Part shown: piece by piece, positions 43,680-56,200 of the stretch | How the letters are laid out: every line of letters starts with the position of its first letter | How positions within the stretch are numbered: the stretch's first letter is position 1 | Source of the DNA: Parelaphostrongylus tenuis | Taxonomy: Eukaryota > Nematoda > Chromadorea > Rhabditida > Metastrongylidae | DNA: 64,000 nt | NCBI GenBank assembly: GCA_019055375.1 | Contig: JAHQIW010007095.1 | Location: forward strand, 1-64,000 | Direction of reading: 5' to 3' | The notes under the pieces: model-generated | What the model saw: the letters and a program-made list of their open reading frames with translations, nothing else | The model's database searches: none | Told to the model about the DNA's origin: nothing | Program-made: the position numbers and the translations under genes

Positions 43680-45685
43680 AAAACCGAATAATTCAATTAT
43701 GTAGTGCAAAAACGAACTAAAGAGTAATTACGGTCATATATAATGATAAAGCTACGGAAAAAACCACTGCTCAAACTTATACAAAAAAATACTAAACAAA
43801 ACCTAGTTAATTTCCGAACAACCTAATATGAAAGGTTAACAATAGCGTATTCCGTATCCACTCATGGGAGGAAATTTGATAGCCAAAACTACGTCTATGA
43901 ATCTTAAAGTCTATCAAGTATTAGAGATTAGATAGGTTCATAGGAAACATGAAAGACATATGATCAATCTAAACTGCATCTTGTGGTCAAGAGCCAACTT
44001 CAGGTCGTCGCCACACCCTAGGCAACGGGTGGTGGCAAAGTTTTTTGAGTCATCCAGTGCTTTTCGGGAAGATCACAAAAGATGCGAAGGTTTATTGCGA
44101 AGCTGGTCGTGGGAAGACAAACTACATTGCTGTACGAATTCCTTAGGCGTGAAGAACGCTTGGGAATTGCGGCACATCATCGTGACAAGTTAACACTACT
44201 GACGAAAGTTAAAGCAATTTGATCTTCAAGAAGACATTATACAAGTGGAGTTACCGTCTACTTACGTCCCACTGAGGATTAATCTTGTATGCGTCTCGAA
44301 AACAACAAGGTACACAGGATTCGGGTCGGCGATATAATGTGCGCGAGGTTGCGCGCTTTATTCTTCCAGTGTCTCCATTTTTCTATCGCCATTAGTCTGT
44401 ATTATTTGCCTTCCAAGTCTGCAGAATTACTAAGTTCTTTATCAACGACACGAAGCACTTATTAGTTTATCAAACGTTAGTCTAAAACCATTCTACGTCG
44501 TTTGCTTGCCTACAAATTGTCTTGACACTTTTACGAAAGCATATTACTTTGGTGATGAACTAGCAGGCATAAAGACTTATGGATCACTTTTGATGTACTA
44601 ACAAAGGAATTATCTCGATATCATTAATTCAACAAGCTATGAATTGTATTATCTCATAATTTCTTTCGCATTTCGACACTTTTGTTAACTCAATTGATAT
44701 TTACTCATAGATAAACTGCTAGAAATATAATTACCATTATGATTAATGGCATGCAACCATTTGCTGGGGGAACAACTGGATGCCTTTTCAGAATAAATGG
44801 GGCTGTTGATCAGAAAAGTTGGTGAAGTCCTTTTAAAGCTGGTTGTGCTCTTTATCTCCTTGGGAACCACGTTGCTTTCCTGCGCGACAGGCGGCGGATC
44901 ATGCTTCAACGACAGGGCAGTAGTTTTATAATGATGGTCTTATTTTCATCGCCACTCAAAGGAGTTTAAGCTCCCTAAACCCGAATGTTTGATACCACAA
45001 ACAAACAGCATGAATTCGCCCCAGAGTAAATTAACTCGATAGTATAACTAAAAACAATGTGGAAGCTTATATTCGAGACGATTGGGCGGTGTGTCGTCGC
45101 ATTAAAATAGTTGGATAAACCCGACTACACTACTAGGAATAGTGTGGAAGTTTACATTCTAGACGACTGGCGCTGTACTGTTGCGCATCATAACATTAGC
45201 TGGATTGTACAGAAGTCAATGGGTTAATGTTAATATTGGCAGAGTATCGTAGAAGAGACACTGGTAAGGGTTATAAAACTATGAAGTGAATATCAAGAAT
45301 GATACTACGCTTTGCATTGCGATACCACTTCATGTACCTCAGGAATTGGAACCTATGTAGACTTATAGGCGAGACGCTGCTTTTCGTCTTTTGGGTAGTG
45401 GATTTTTATATAACCACCTATAAGCATTATGAACATTCGCCGAATTCTGAAAGCAATAGTAACGATTTCTCCAAAACCACACATTTGAGAAGGGGGGAGG
45501 GGGAAACCAGATGCTTACAGAGAAGTCATATTTCGAACCATCATTGTACATTTTTGTATTATTTTGCTTATATCATTCATATTTCAATCATATTTATCAT
45601 TATTTCTCATGTCATCAACAATTCGCCTTTACTATTTCCACAAATGAATAAATCGTCAAATAGTCAATTACATTGAAATTCATTC
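43680..45685. other. Unassigned sequence
   Basis: No gene I can support. Open frames at 43960-44193 and 45299-45676 lack known motifs. Confidence 0.4.
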
Positions 45686-45689
45686 ATTT

Positions 45690-45912
45690 GACCGCCTCTT
45701 GCGGTGTTATGGTCTTACAATATACCCAGTAATGTGGAATGCTGGGCAGAAACGTTTGCGTCAGCCGGGATGCGAACCCAGATCACATTCTTTCCGGGAG
45801 CGTTCGCTGCCGACGCGTCGGTGATGCAACAGTCAGCATACGCTCCCGGAAAGAATGAGATCTGGGTTCGAATCCCGGCTGACGCAAACGTTTCTGAAGA
45901 GCACTCCACAGT
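45690..45912. mobile_element. tRNA-like SINE head-to-head pair with no spacer
   Basis: Minus member 45758-45816 (lacking about 12 nt of the D-arm region) and plus member 45815-45885 (71 nt) share their first two bases at a GACGCGTC palindrome. In the plus member GCGTCGG pairs with CTGACGC, and box B GGTTCGAATCCC is intact. Outer flanks AATGTGGAATGCTGGGCAGA and TCTGAAGAGCACTCCACAG mirror each other. The left end has the CCGCCTCTTGCGGT block seen at the right end of the 6380-6645 copy. Confidence 0.82.
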
Positions 45913-45914
45913 CA

Positions 45915-46880
45915 ACTGCATAATTACTTTGTAGTTGTGAAATAAAATTTAACAACATAGTTCTCCTATTTTCATGTGGGCTCATTCCATATAATACGCA
46001 AAAATTATCATAGTGCTTGGTTATTAGAAAACAATGAATGGTTTTGCAATAATGGCGCTGAACATTGCGCACGATACCTTTTCATCGAAAATAGCAGTTT
46101 TCCGATAAGTAGTGTACATCAGAAGTTAGGACCTCTGTAAAAATATTCGGAGGACTTTTTCCTCTCATTCGATGGGTGCTAGCTCTTTTGTAGGAATTCT
46201 TTTCACAATCTAAGCGTAGTATTGCGATCAGCATTTCTCAAGCTACTAAATCATTTTTGATAGTCCGGTGAAAAAGCTCACTCAGGTTATAAAGAGAAGG
46301 GAACACGAATACATTTTACATAGGATGATGCATTTCACACCACTCCTAAAGAAAAGTGGATAGCCTTACGAAAATCGCGCTTGTTTCACTGAAAAGCGTT
46401 TGAGTTCCTTTAATAATTCTATTTTTTTCCATAGCGACAAAGTTTGTTTATAACCGAAATTTTACTGCATAATGCCAAAAATCTGGTATGATGTTGAAAC
46501 ACGATACTTCCAGAAGCAAAACTTTGTCCTTTTCTATTAGTACGAAATATAAAGGTCGTTCCATAAAACAAGCTTAGTTTCAAACTCGAAATTTATTGAG
46601 CTATCAAACGAATTTAAAAAACACAGACTAAGAAGAAGAAACGAATGTTACCTAACAGTTGAAATTATGTTTTTTTTTTCGAGATAATGTGGGGTTTTTT
46701 TTTGTTGAAATAAGAGATTTTTTGCCATATGCTTGTTATTTATATTAGAAACATTTACATACTTCCATCTTTCCAAAGTGATAATGTCTACTTATAACCT
46801 AAATTCACCAAATAAAGTAGCACATTTCCATTGCTGCGAGCTTGAATACTGAATTCCCGCTTCGTGCGCCGCAAAGGTGG
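45915..46880. other. Unassigned sequence
   Basis: No recognisable gene or repeat. Confidence 0.4.
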
Positions 46881-46889
46881 CGAATCTGC

Positions 46890-46975
46890 TATATAAATGT
46901 ATATACGCATATATATATATATAGATATATAATATGATATACATGTATATGTACATGTATGTATGTTCTATATAC
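46890..46975. repeat. TA and ATGTATAC simple repeat
   Basis: A TA tract at 46906-46925 is followed by degenerate TACATGTA repeats. Confidence 0.9.
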
Positions 46976-47117
46976 AGAGTGCGTAAAACTGATTCTGTCC
47001 AGATACTTCAACAGCAAGAAAACCTTCGTTTCGAGCCTTTTTTAAACCTCGCTCCAAACAGTATAATCTAATAGCATATTTTGAGCCATTTATGAGGTCT
47101 GTTATGGCACTTATACA

Positions 47118-47160
47118 GCGCAGGACACGTGTTTCGGCATTACAGTCTCGTCGGTTGCAC
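47118..47160 (-). ncRNA. Hammerhead motif with C for U in the core
   Basis: Minus strand: GUGCAA (47160-47155), CCGACGA (47154-47148) in place of CUGANGA, GAAA (47135-47132), stem III ACAC/GUGU, cleavage triplet GUC ending at 47124, then CUGCGC pairing with GUGCAA at five of six positions. The core U-to-C change should reduce or abolish activity. Confidence 0.62.
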
Positions 47161-47232
47161 GGTGTCTTTCGGTTCAGTCAGTTTCTCTTCAAAGCGATAT
47201 TTCCTCGTGGACTGGCTGAACCGAAGGACACC

Positions 47233-47275
47233 GTGCAACCGACAAGAGTGTAATGCCGAAACGCCTGTCTTGCAC
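47233..47275 (+). ncRNA. Hammerhead motif with mutated core
   Basis: GUGCAA (47233-47238) pairs perfectly with UUGCAC (47270-47275). The core reads CCGACAA (two changes), GAAA is at 47258-47261, and the cleavage triplet GUC ends at 47269. Stem I is well kept while the catalytic core has decayed. Confidence 0.58.
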
Positions 47276-47429
47276 TCTATAAGTGCCATAACAGACCTTA
47301 TGAAGGGCTCAAAATATGTTATCAGAGTAAAAAGAAACTCCATAAACAAGTGCATCCATTCAATTAAAGGAACATTGCGTTTCTTAGATCAGCAACTATA
47401 ATAATAAACAAGAAAGTTCGTAACAAATT

Positions 47430-48010
47430 CCCAAAGTTGCTTCCTTTTACCTTATGTTTCCACCGTAATTCCGTCCCGAGCGCGTGTGAAAGCCGTTTTA
47501 AACTCGCTTAGAGTGGTGTAGAGGGTAGCAAAGACTTTTTCCTCCAATACGTACAATGGAGTAATCCGCTGGGTTGACATCCGGCGAATTTGACGGCCAA
47601 ATGTCGTTGCCCAAACTAGTGAAAATAGTCCTTGACGAATGGCAGTCGTGAGCGGGTTAAATGCGCAGTATCACGGTTCCGGCTGAAGCGTAAATCCGTC
47701 ATTGCCAAAGTGATGAGTACTGCAAGGCTCCACCGCATCTCGTAAAGGTTGCTGCTGATAGCTGGATCTGTTGATTTCGACATTTCTGTTGATGAAGACC
47801 TACCCGCGTTTCTTGGAAGCGCAAGTGCCGGCCTAGACCATCACAGAGGCCAGAAAATGACTGCAATTTTTGCCGCTGCGGACTTCTGCTGACAGTTCTT
47901 GAGAAACTGACTGCGACTCTGGCAATGTTCGACCGTGAATATCTTCTCAATCGTGAAAAAACAACTTCGCAAGCGAGCACCAGCGATCGAATGAATCATT
48001 CGGTCGATCT
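47430..48010 (-). pseudogene. Mariner-type transposase relic, catalytic and C-terminal part
   Basis: Minus-strand fragments in order: SVMVWAGTCASKK (relatives SVMVWAG), VFINRNVEINRSSY, WPSNSPDVNPADYS in place of the WPPNSPDLNPLDYS block, then ATLYTTLSEFKTAF-like C-terminus. These lie in different frames, so frameshifts are numerous. The block containing the last catalytic Asp is still readable. No terminal repeats identified. Confidence 0.8.
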
Positions 48011-48079
48011 TTTGAAAGCCGTTGTTTCTTCATTCTATGGTAAGTGCGACTTTACAAAATGAGGTGGAGCCTTATATTG

Positions 48080-48460
48080 AGGAAAGGCGGCATTAGATTG
48101 TTCCGGCAGACATTCTCTCGAGCTGTTGTGGCTAACTTTCGGAGTTGTTCTCCTTAGACGTCGGTACTGATTGTCTGCTTGTTGCCGAACCATTTCCTAA
48201 CCAGCACATCCTTCCAGTCCCAGAAAATGGAGAGCATTATCTTCCGAGCATGGGACTTGGTCTTTAATCGAGCTGGAGGGTGGGGCTGCTTATATACTGT
48301 TCTGGTACCCCAATATCCTGCCTTTTGGCTAAAGCCACTAAACCAGTACAAACGTTCTTCAGTTAACCACAACCTATAGGCGATAATGCAATTTGAATGG
48401 AAAAAAGATACAAAGTTGAAGAAACCATGAGACAACGCAATAGAAAGACCCTCCGCCATT
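48080..48460 (-). pseudogene. Second mariner transposase relic, middle part
   Basis: The minus strand reads AGYWGTR, ARKIMLSIFWDWKDVLVRKW and, after GNKQTISTDV, YCRQLRKL. This matches the mariner block KVMLSVWWDWKG...INSDVYCQQL. The piece lies just upstream, on the same strand, of the relic at 47430-48010. It could be the 5' part of the same copy or a different one. Confidence 0.78.
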
Positions 48461-48469
48461 AGGACATAT

Positions 48470-49870
48470 CACTCAAAAATTCGAGAAGAAGGTTTTTATT
48501 ATGTCTTAGTAACTTCAAAGTAAGGATATAAATACTTTTGACCACTGATGTGTGAAACCTGATGAAATTTCTGGAGTAGATCACATTCTAATGAGCTTTA
48601 TTTAACAAAATATGAAAATTGTGTCTAGCTGTGATATTCTCAATTGTTAAGTCCGGATCTGTCTACAATGATTCTTGTAGAATTCGTGTCCATAGTGGCT
48701 CGTTGACTCGTTTTTCATTTTCTGTCCAACTCGCCCCTATCAGGAGAGAAAAACAAACGCAGGTGTGTGTGTGTGTGGGGCACCAGTGTAGAGAGGACGT
48801 CCTTTACAGTGCATGAGCGTTGATCATAGACTGAGTCAGCATTGCCCGATATATCAATCGGAGTTGTCTATTCATATGCCTAGATTTTCTGGTCCATTCT
48901 TTCAGATCATTGATGAAGTAGTTTCTCTTTTTTTCTTTTGCAGTCTCGTGATTTTCCGGTATTGTCATTGCTCCGCCATTTCATAGATCTTCAGAAAGAG
49001 ATCCGAGCTCTTTGTTATGTTCATAGTCAGATACATTGTAAGTATGAAGAGCAAAGTAACTTCAAGCCTTCGAGAAGATCCAAGCTCCTCTTTACGTTCA
49101 TATTCTGACATTTCTAACTAACCATGTGTAGCAAAGTCAAATAGTTCACTACGGTGCTGATATTATCACAGTAGAGGTACATGCTCACTGATATTACCAT
49201 AGTAGAGATACATATGGTGCAGCTGTGGAAATGAACCTCTTCATCGAAGTTGCTCACCGATCCTTCTTTCTTTTTTTTCAACCACATTCCTCTTACCTAC
49301 AGTTTTTTTTTCAAAGTGTTTTATGTTTTACTTCCATTAATTGTAGTCAAGTTTCACTCCTCATAGTTCAAAAGAACTTATGATACAATCCTATTATCAG
49401 AACGCACTTTCCAGCCCTTTGGATACGAAGACGTTTTCGCTACTTCAAGTTCCAACAAGCATTTCTTAGTAGAAATCTTGGCGATTCCAATACTGCTCTT
49501 GTTCACCAAAAAGGTCTTTCCAGTGCGCTACAGTGTCGAAAATAGAATTAAGTTTTCACAGTGCGGATGGGATTTTGCAACACTCACAACAAACGACACC
49601 AAGCGGCTGTTTGTCGATGGTTTTTCCAAAGACTTTTGAGTGTTATTTAATGGCATAAGTTTTGTAGAATCTGAGACTGACTTTGGTTTTTGTAAAGATC
49701 TTCTGAGAGTATTAAAAGAGTGAGAATGTTACATTTTACACTCCTAAGATTAGGCTTAAGCTTCATAGCGGGCTTATCTAGTAATTTAGAATGGAAATAA
49801 AAGCGTAAGCACATGGAGCGAGAGCTCAAAGTCCTCTTCTACAATTCTAATGCGGAAAGCTTAGAAGTTT
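48470..49870. other. Unassigned sequence
   Basis: No recognisable gene. A short GT run lies at 48762-48777. Confidence 0.4.
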
Positions 49871-49879
49871 TTACAAAAC

Positions 49880-50060
49880 CGATGAAAAAGTTCATATTTA
49901 AAAATCGAAAATATACACGTTATTACGCGCCGAGTGTAAAAGCCAAGTTTATTTCCGCTGCTACACGCATCAGAATGACCTTTTCGACAAGCAAGCACAG
50001 TTTTGGAATAGCTGAGATCTAAGCTATCGAATACAACTGGAAGTATGAGGAAGAGCAGAA
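49880..50060. repeat. Dispersed repeat G, copy 3
   Basis: GCGCCGAGTGTAAAAGCC, GCTGCTACACGCATC, AAGCAAGCACAGTTTTGGAA and AAGCTATCGAATACAACT appear in the same order as in the copies at 51900 and 58760. Confidence 0.5.
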
Positions 50061-50271
50061 AAGGTCTTTGCCTCAGTATTCAAAAATGTGTCCTGATAAA
50101 AGAATAGTATCCCTTTTTTTCTCGTAACTCCAGTTTTGTCTCTCATCTTTTCCTTTTTTTTCGATTCGAACCGATTTCTTAGGCGAGCTTGAGTTGTTTT
50201 GCTTTGCATTCTATGTGTGAACGTGTTTTCTCTGATCAGATAGTTTATACTTATCCAATTTTAAGCGTTTA

Positions 50272-50283
50272 CATTTGCAGATC
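50272..50283 (+). promoter_or_regulatory. Probable spliced-leader trans-splice acceptor
   Basis: ATTTGCAG at 50273-50280 lies three bases before the ATG at 50284. An acceptor this close to a start codon, with no 5' exon visible, is typical of nematode trans-splicing. An ordinary intron acceptor with an unseen upstream exon is the alternative. Confidence 0.55.
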
Positions 50284-53200
50284 ATGGTTCTTCTTGGTAC
50301 CAACGTTGACGCTGCCGCTCCAGCACCTTGCGAGCTGAAACTCGAGTCTGGACGTTTTATTCGCTATGTCGCTCCAAAAGACGCTAATCATCGAAAAGAC
50401 CTATGCTGTCGTACAACTTTTGATGAGGTGAGAATGCCGAGAAGAAAGATGAGTGCTGGACATGATGGTGAGTTCGGATGAAGATGTATATGATTGTAAA
50501 GAAAATGTACAATAGTAATAGCCATCTATTTATTCTGCATTTGTAAACTATACGATGTTGTTGAAAATTTTATTCTGCTCTAGCCGATAATTCTCATGGA
50601 AACGTGGTCAACTAACTTTGAAAACAATACCAGTATGTTTGCATTGATATCGAGCAGTGACTTTCAAGGTTATGCATATCACTGAGCATTGATCAATAGA
50701 GAATTATTCATCGGTTTTGTTGATTTAATCGTGACTGCTGCATGCGCTTGTGAAAAAGGCAGTCCCTTGTTTTAGATCTAATCATTTGAAATAGATTATT
50801 TGCCTATTTTAAAAGTTTTAGTTTAATAGTCGTCAGTTCCCTATATACAGCACGTAACGGGATAGAGATGCCCTACAATAAATCATTTGGCTCGATCCAC
50901 AGGCGAGGGCCACCAAGCTATTCATCATCCCTATTGTTGACAAATTGCTACCAGACTAGGGGCATGCACTCAGTCGTCGTACTATTAATACGTTTGGGTG
51001 CAAAGGGGAAATCGTTAAGAAACTGGTGCATATCGGACGTTTAATCTTCGTCTTTTAGTTGTATTACGGTTTATCTCCATGATGACATCAAGACACATCT
51101 TGTTTTCCAGTTCTGTGTCTATGCCGGAAGTCGTTATCGTTGTGGTTTGGAAAAGCGACACATTCAAAAGGGTTATTTAATCTTTCAAGGGCAAGCCTTC
51201 TTCGCTGAAAAAGCCTGTTTTCTAGAATTTTAGTAATCATTCGATAGTGTAATCTTGACAATTCCAAAACTCTACTTTGTTTCTAATAGAAGCTTTTTCA
51301 GTGCTCTGTAACTGATAATCAAAATATATTTTACATTCGCTTTGCTTTACACACTCGGCTAAAGTCTGTGGATGGCTGTTTTTACCACACGTTAAGCGGC
51401 CATAAGATAGTTCTGGTAAATCTGAAACTGAATTCGAACTATAAAAAGTCTTCAAAGGCTACTGTAAGAGAACTTTTTATACATAGGAAATATATAGCAT
51501 CAAAGCCAATCTTTGAAACAGAAAAATTCAAGTACGTATTCTACGCTTAGCGATTTCAACTACCGCCCCATAAGACGCGATTCTCCTTGCATATTTGAAA
51601 ATTTTCTTTTCTTTTCGGAAAAAAATTTTCAGTTTCACGCAATTCTAAAAAAACTTTGTCCCATTGTTATCTAGATAATAGCTTTTGTTTGCTTTCCATA
51701 TTATCAGTTAAACTTGCTGTGAAGTTCCAGCAACAGGTGAACTACTTTCAGTGCAAAAGTAGTCTTTTTTTTTGCTCTCACAGCACTCTATAAGGATCTT
51801 CTTGAAATTCAAATTTACTCGCAAATTTTCCAAGATTTGTGCTGGCAAATGACTGTTGAGTCATTATTGAGATTCTGGTGAAAAGTCATACACACACTCT
51901 CCGAACAAAAAACGCGCGCCGAGTTGTGGAACATAAATTTCTCTTTGTCGTTAATGCAGCGCAAGGAAGAAGTCCTTTTCAAAAATAAGTCGAGTTTCAA
52001 TATTGCGTTTCTCAATATATCGGACGATTATTAAGACTTTAGTCAAAAAGCTCTGTCCAACGAAAAAGTGAAGCAAAGACGAAGGCAAAACTCATCACGC
52101 ACTTTGGAAACCGTAATTTTCTCTTCATTGTTACGGTGTTGAACATTAAGGCGAATAGCTTTGTGTATCATATTGAATTGTGGGAATATAAAGTGCTGTG
52201 CAAAACACTCGACGTTTGACGCGAGTTGAACTCGTGTTTCACCCATACCGTGGACACCTGCTACCACTACACCATCAAGACCACCATTTTGCTAACACTT
52301 CCTGATCCACATAAACTCTCTTAGCTGTAAGCAACCAATCTTTGTCAACTTTGATTCTTAAGTTCATAGCCGACAACTATTGAAAATGTGTATTCTATAA
52401 GAATTCTCTGTTGTTACTGTAATACCAAATCTATCAAAGGTTGTTTGCTGCAGCTTCAATAGTTTATATTGGAGAAAAGTGGTAGTAAAGCCGTGGCTTC
52501 GATGATCTAACGATAGCACATGCCCTCGGAATGGGTAGAACACAGGTTCAACTCCTGGCTGGCGTCGAATGTTTTGCATAGCACTCAATATTCTTAGATG
52601 TATAATTACAGCATCATAACACTACTAAAAGTCAGTGCATGCAAAGAATTCAATGAATTATGCTTCCAAATTATAGTTAGAATTGTAGTTATTGCTCTAT
52701 TTTATAATACATTTCGCCCACAGTCTCTTTTCTATTTTTCTGATTTCCTATGCACAAAATCTAACAGTCATTCGAAGCTTGAAGAAATATAATTCGAAAT
52801 GTTTTAGGCTGTTCAATTAAATGCTTTTATATTTGCAATTCCAAAATCAAAAATGTTGCATACATTGTAGCTTGGTCTCTTTTGATTATGGTTATCCATA
52901 CCAATGTTAGATTCGAAAGAAAGTGTGGGGCACTTGTAAAAAATCGAAACTTTATGCATGAATTCCGAACAAAAACATTAATAACCATTCTTCACAATAA
53001 AAGCCATCGTTTTTTACGACTTTGTGGCAGCGGTCCGCCATGTTTCGGATCTGATCGTAGTAGCATTCCTTCGACTTCGAATCAAAGAACTCTTGACATG
53101 CTTCTTGAACCACATTGAAAGATCAAATTGGCGATTCAAATTGAAAGAGCTGTATCTTTGAGGTCAAGATCTCCGGCATTAAAGCATCGAAACCAATGTC

Positions 53201-56200
53201 GAGCAGCAGATTTGCTTGTTGTGACTTCCCATTCAACTTCGTTGATTTCATCGACTGCAGCTTGCTGTCAAAGACCTTTCCTCCAATAATGACGCAATAA
53301 AACACGAACTTCGATTGTTTCGATGGATAAGGCGGAGGCTTGTAACAAAGTGAAACTAAAGGCACCCATGTTATATAATCTAGGCACTTAGTGGGAAAAT
53401 CCAAATTAAGAAACGTAATATTACCATGATGTGCATGGGAGTTGTCTCATGCTTATTAAAGTGCGTGGACACTTTGCTCAGTATCTACGACTCACCTTTA
53501 CCTTTAGTACCTACGGTTGGCACTTCCATTCTAACAGTAGATACTAGCGAACGGAAAATAAGTGGGCAGCAGTGCTTAGGGGAAAGTTTTACCGTTCTGT
53601 TTTGCTCGAATCAATCCCAGTTTTACTGAGGTAGTTTATAGTTGGCTATAAATGATTAACCTGTTCGAGACGGGGCCGTTTCTTTCCAGGGGACATTCGC
53701 TTTTGTTCACACACTTTAGTAATTGTTCGATAGCTGAAATTTCGATAATCTCGATATTTCATTTGGATTCTGGAAACGTTTTAGTACGCTTAAGCAGTGA
53801 AGATAAAATTGCGTTTCACCTCCGGCCCGCTATTTTTGCTCGACCAGCGATTGGTGGATGGCTTTTCACTAGAATTTCAGTACTTACACGATCACAGAGA
53901 AGCGATGCTTCTAGCTGGATTTGATTTATGAAAAGGTTCACTTTTGCTGCAAATCTGGTAATCAAATTTGCTAAAATGGAAAATCAGAATATTTGACGAT
54001 AACGGCTACAGTTTTGAATTCCAATAAATGAGTTATCTAGTACCAAAATCTCCAAATCTTAAGATTACTTTATTTTTTTTTAGCTCTCGATCAAATGGTC
54101 TGTTGGGAGGGTGTGAATTCGATGTGTCGCGTGCTAGACTCCATTATCGAAGGAGATAAAGAAACAGATTTTTTCGAAAGCAAGAATGTACTTGAGGTGA
54201 GCACTGTGTTATTTCACATTTTTCCGTCTTTTTTGCTATCTTTTTCACTTTGGAGAGTGTAATTGACGTCCAACACTACTAAAATACGGTAGTATTTTAA
54301 CCTCCATCATATTCTGATTCGTTGAACGTTTGTTGTTGTGATGTACAAAGTGAACTGACGTTTGAACTAGTCAGAAGTGACGAAGGAAAGGTTACATCTT
54401 CGTGTTGTCTCAGATCTACCCATTGCAGCCCTTCAGATGCAATATATTAAGAAAAATCGCTTCTTGGTCGATTAACGCGAATTGGCACTGATTTCCAAAC
54501 ATTGATAAAGTGGCAAGGTTAGAAGAACATTGAAGTAATATTGCTAGCAGACAACGACAGTCAAAATCAGTAATCCGTACTGGTTCTCGACATACTCCTT
54601 TTCCCTCCATCGAATACTGTTCTAACGAAAACCGATAATGTCAAAAGCGCAGTAGGAAAACCAACAACCCGGTGGTCAAAAGTTTTCACGAAAACCTCGC
54701 AAAACGAATGGCGCTCAGTGAGTTCCCAGAGCACGCAAAACCCGGCTGGCTACTTCTGCATACCACATGGAGTAATCGAAGGTTACTGTCGCTCACTTAA
54801 GTCACTCGACAGTCAGCGAGACGACATATGATATAAATGAAACTTGTTTCTTGTTGATATATCTGAAACATTTTCATTGATAAGACCGCGGATCGTTTAC
54901 TTACTTCTTCCTTTTCTCGTCGAGTTTCTTGGTTATGATGATGATACGATCGGAACTTCTTGTTTTGGCATGTGTTAGTCCGTCTGGTTTGTAAAGTTTT
55001 AACAACAACTCATACTGTTTACAAGCTGTCCTTCCACTGACCTCAGCATTACCACTCATATTGTAAGAACCCTATAGTATTCGCTTGTTCATCAAATCGT
55101 AGTAGTTAGAACTCTACTACCAGTGAATTATTTCTGTTATGTCATATTTCGATCTCCTTTTTTGTACTTTGAATTTTTTTTTCGAAAGGAGCATGAAATG
55201 ACCTGTGGAATCAAGCGGGATGCTGTAATCGGTATCTTAGGAGTCAATTCGGACACTGTATTCTCAAAGTGAAAAGCGTTTTCCATAGTGGTTAATGGAT
55301 AAGTTGAGAAGATTCGCCCTGAGCAAACAAAACTGCATCTGCATTACCCGTTTGTTGTACTCATCTACGTTATGGACGGGAGAGCCTGCGTTTGACTTAA
55401 ACTTCAACTTTGCGAGTTAGCTATCCTTTAAAACTGTGTAGAAATCACGTTATCAAGCTAGAAGTTCACTCATTTGTTAATCATAGAATTTGTAAGAGGT
55501 TTTTTTAGAATTGATAGCTATTTATTTTTTCACTCTTAATTAAGCATCCGGCGTTGGCATAATGTTATGATTCAGAAGTACTATACTGTAGGTAAAGCAT
55601 CAATTCTCACAGTTATTCCGTTCTCACGATGCAACGTTTAGCTTCGAAGGAATTTTCAGAATTCTCTTGTGAACGATGAATTCAAAAGTAAATTTATATA
55701 CACCTACAGATTGGATTTGCCACTGGAATTCTCTCGTGTATGCATACGAAAATGGTGCCAATGAAGTCGCTCTACACAGTCCAGTATGTTTTTGATCTGT
55801 AGTATCACTTTACTTATTGGCTTGTTTTCAAATGAATGTGAGTTAGAAAGATGTATTATATGTTCAGTTCGTTTCAGAAACTTTAACTTCTTACTTACTT
55901 CTCATCAGTATTTTCTATTTTCAGTCGAAATCCTCTCTTGATTTGTATTGTATACCAACGCTTCGCAGAAATGCCATCCCTGAGCACAAGTGCAAATTTT
56001 CCAGTGGTGACTTGAGTCAGATGCGTAAAGCTATAGGTGGCAAGAAGTGGGTAACAGTTTTACTGTATCCATAAGTAATAAAATAGTCGTCTTTCTATTT
56101 TCTATACGTACTCTCTACATTATTTTTTGTCTCAAATTTTTTTTTCTGGTCAGGTTCGACGTGATCCTTGCCGCAGAACTTCTCAATCGCGGTGAAGAAG

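Larger units (their letters stand above)
47070..47322. mobile_element. Foldback element, family D copy 4, compact
   Basis: The arms about 47070-47190 and 47205-47322 are inverted, ending in CATATTTTGAGCC and GGCTCAAAATATG. The centre is very short, making this the most compact family D hairpin. Each arm carries a hammerhead-like motif whose core begins CCGA instead of CUGA, a change shared by both arms. Confidence 0.85.
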
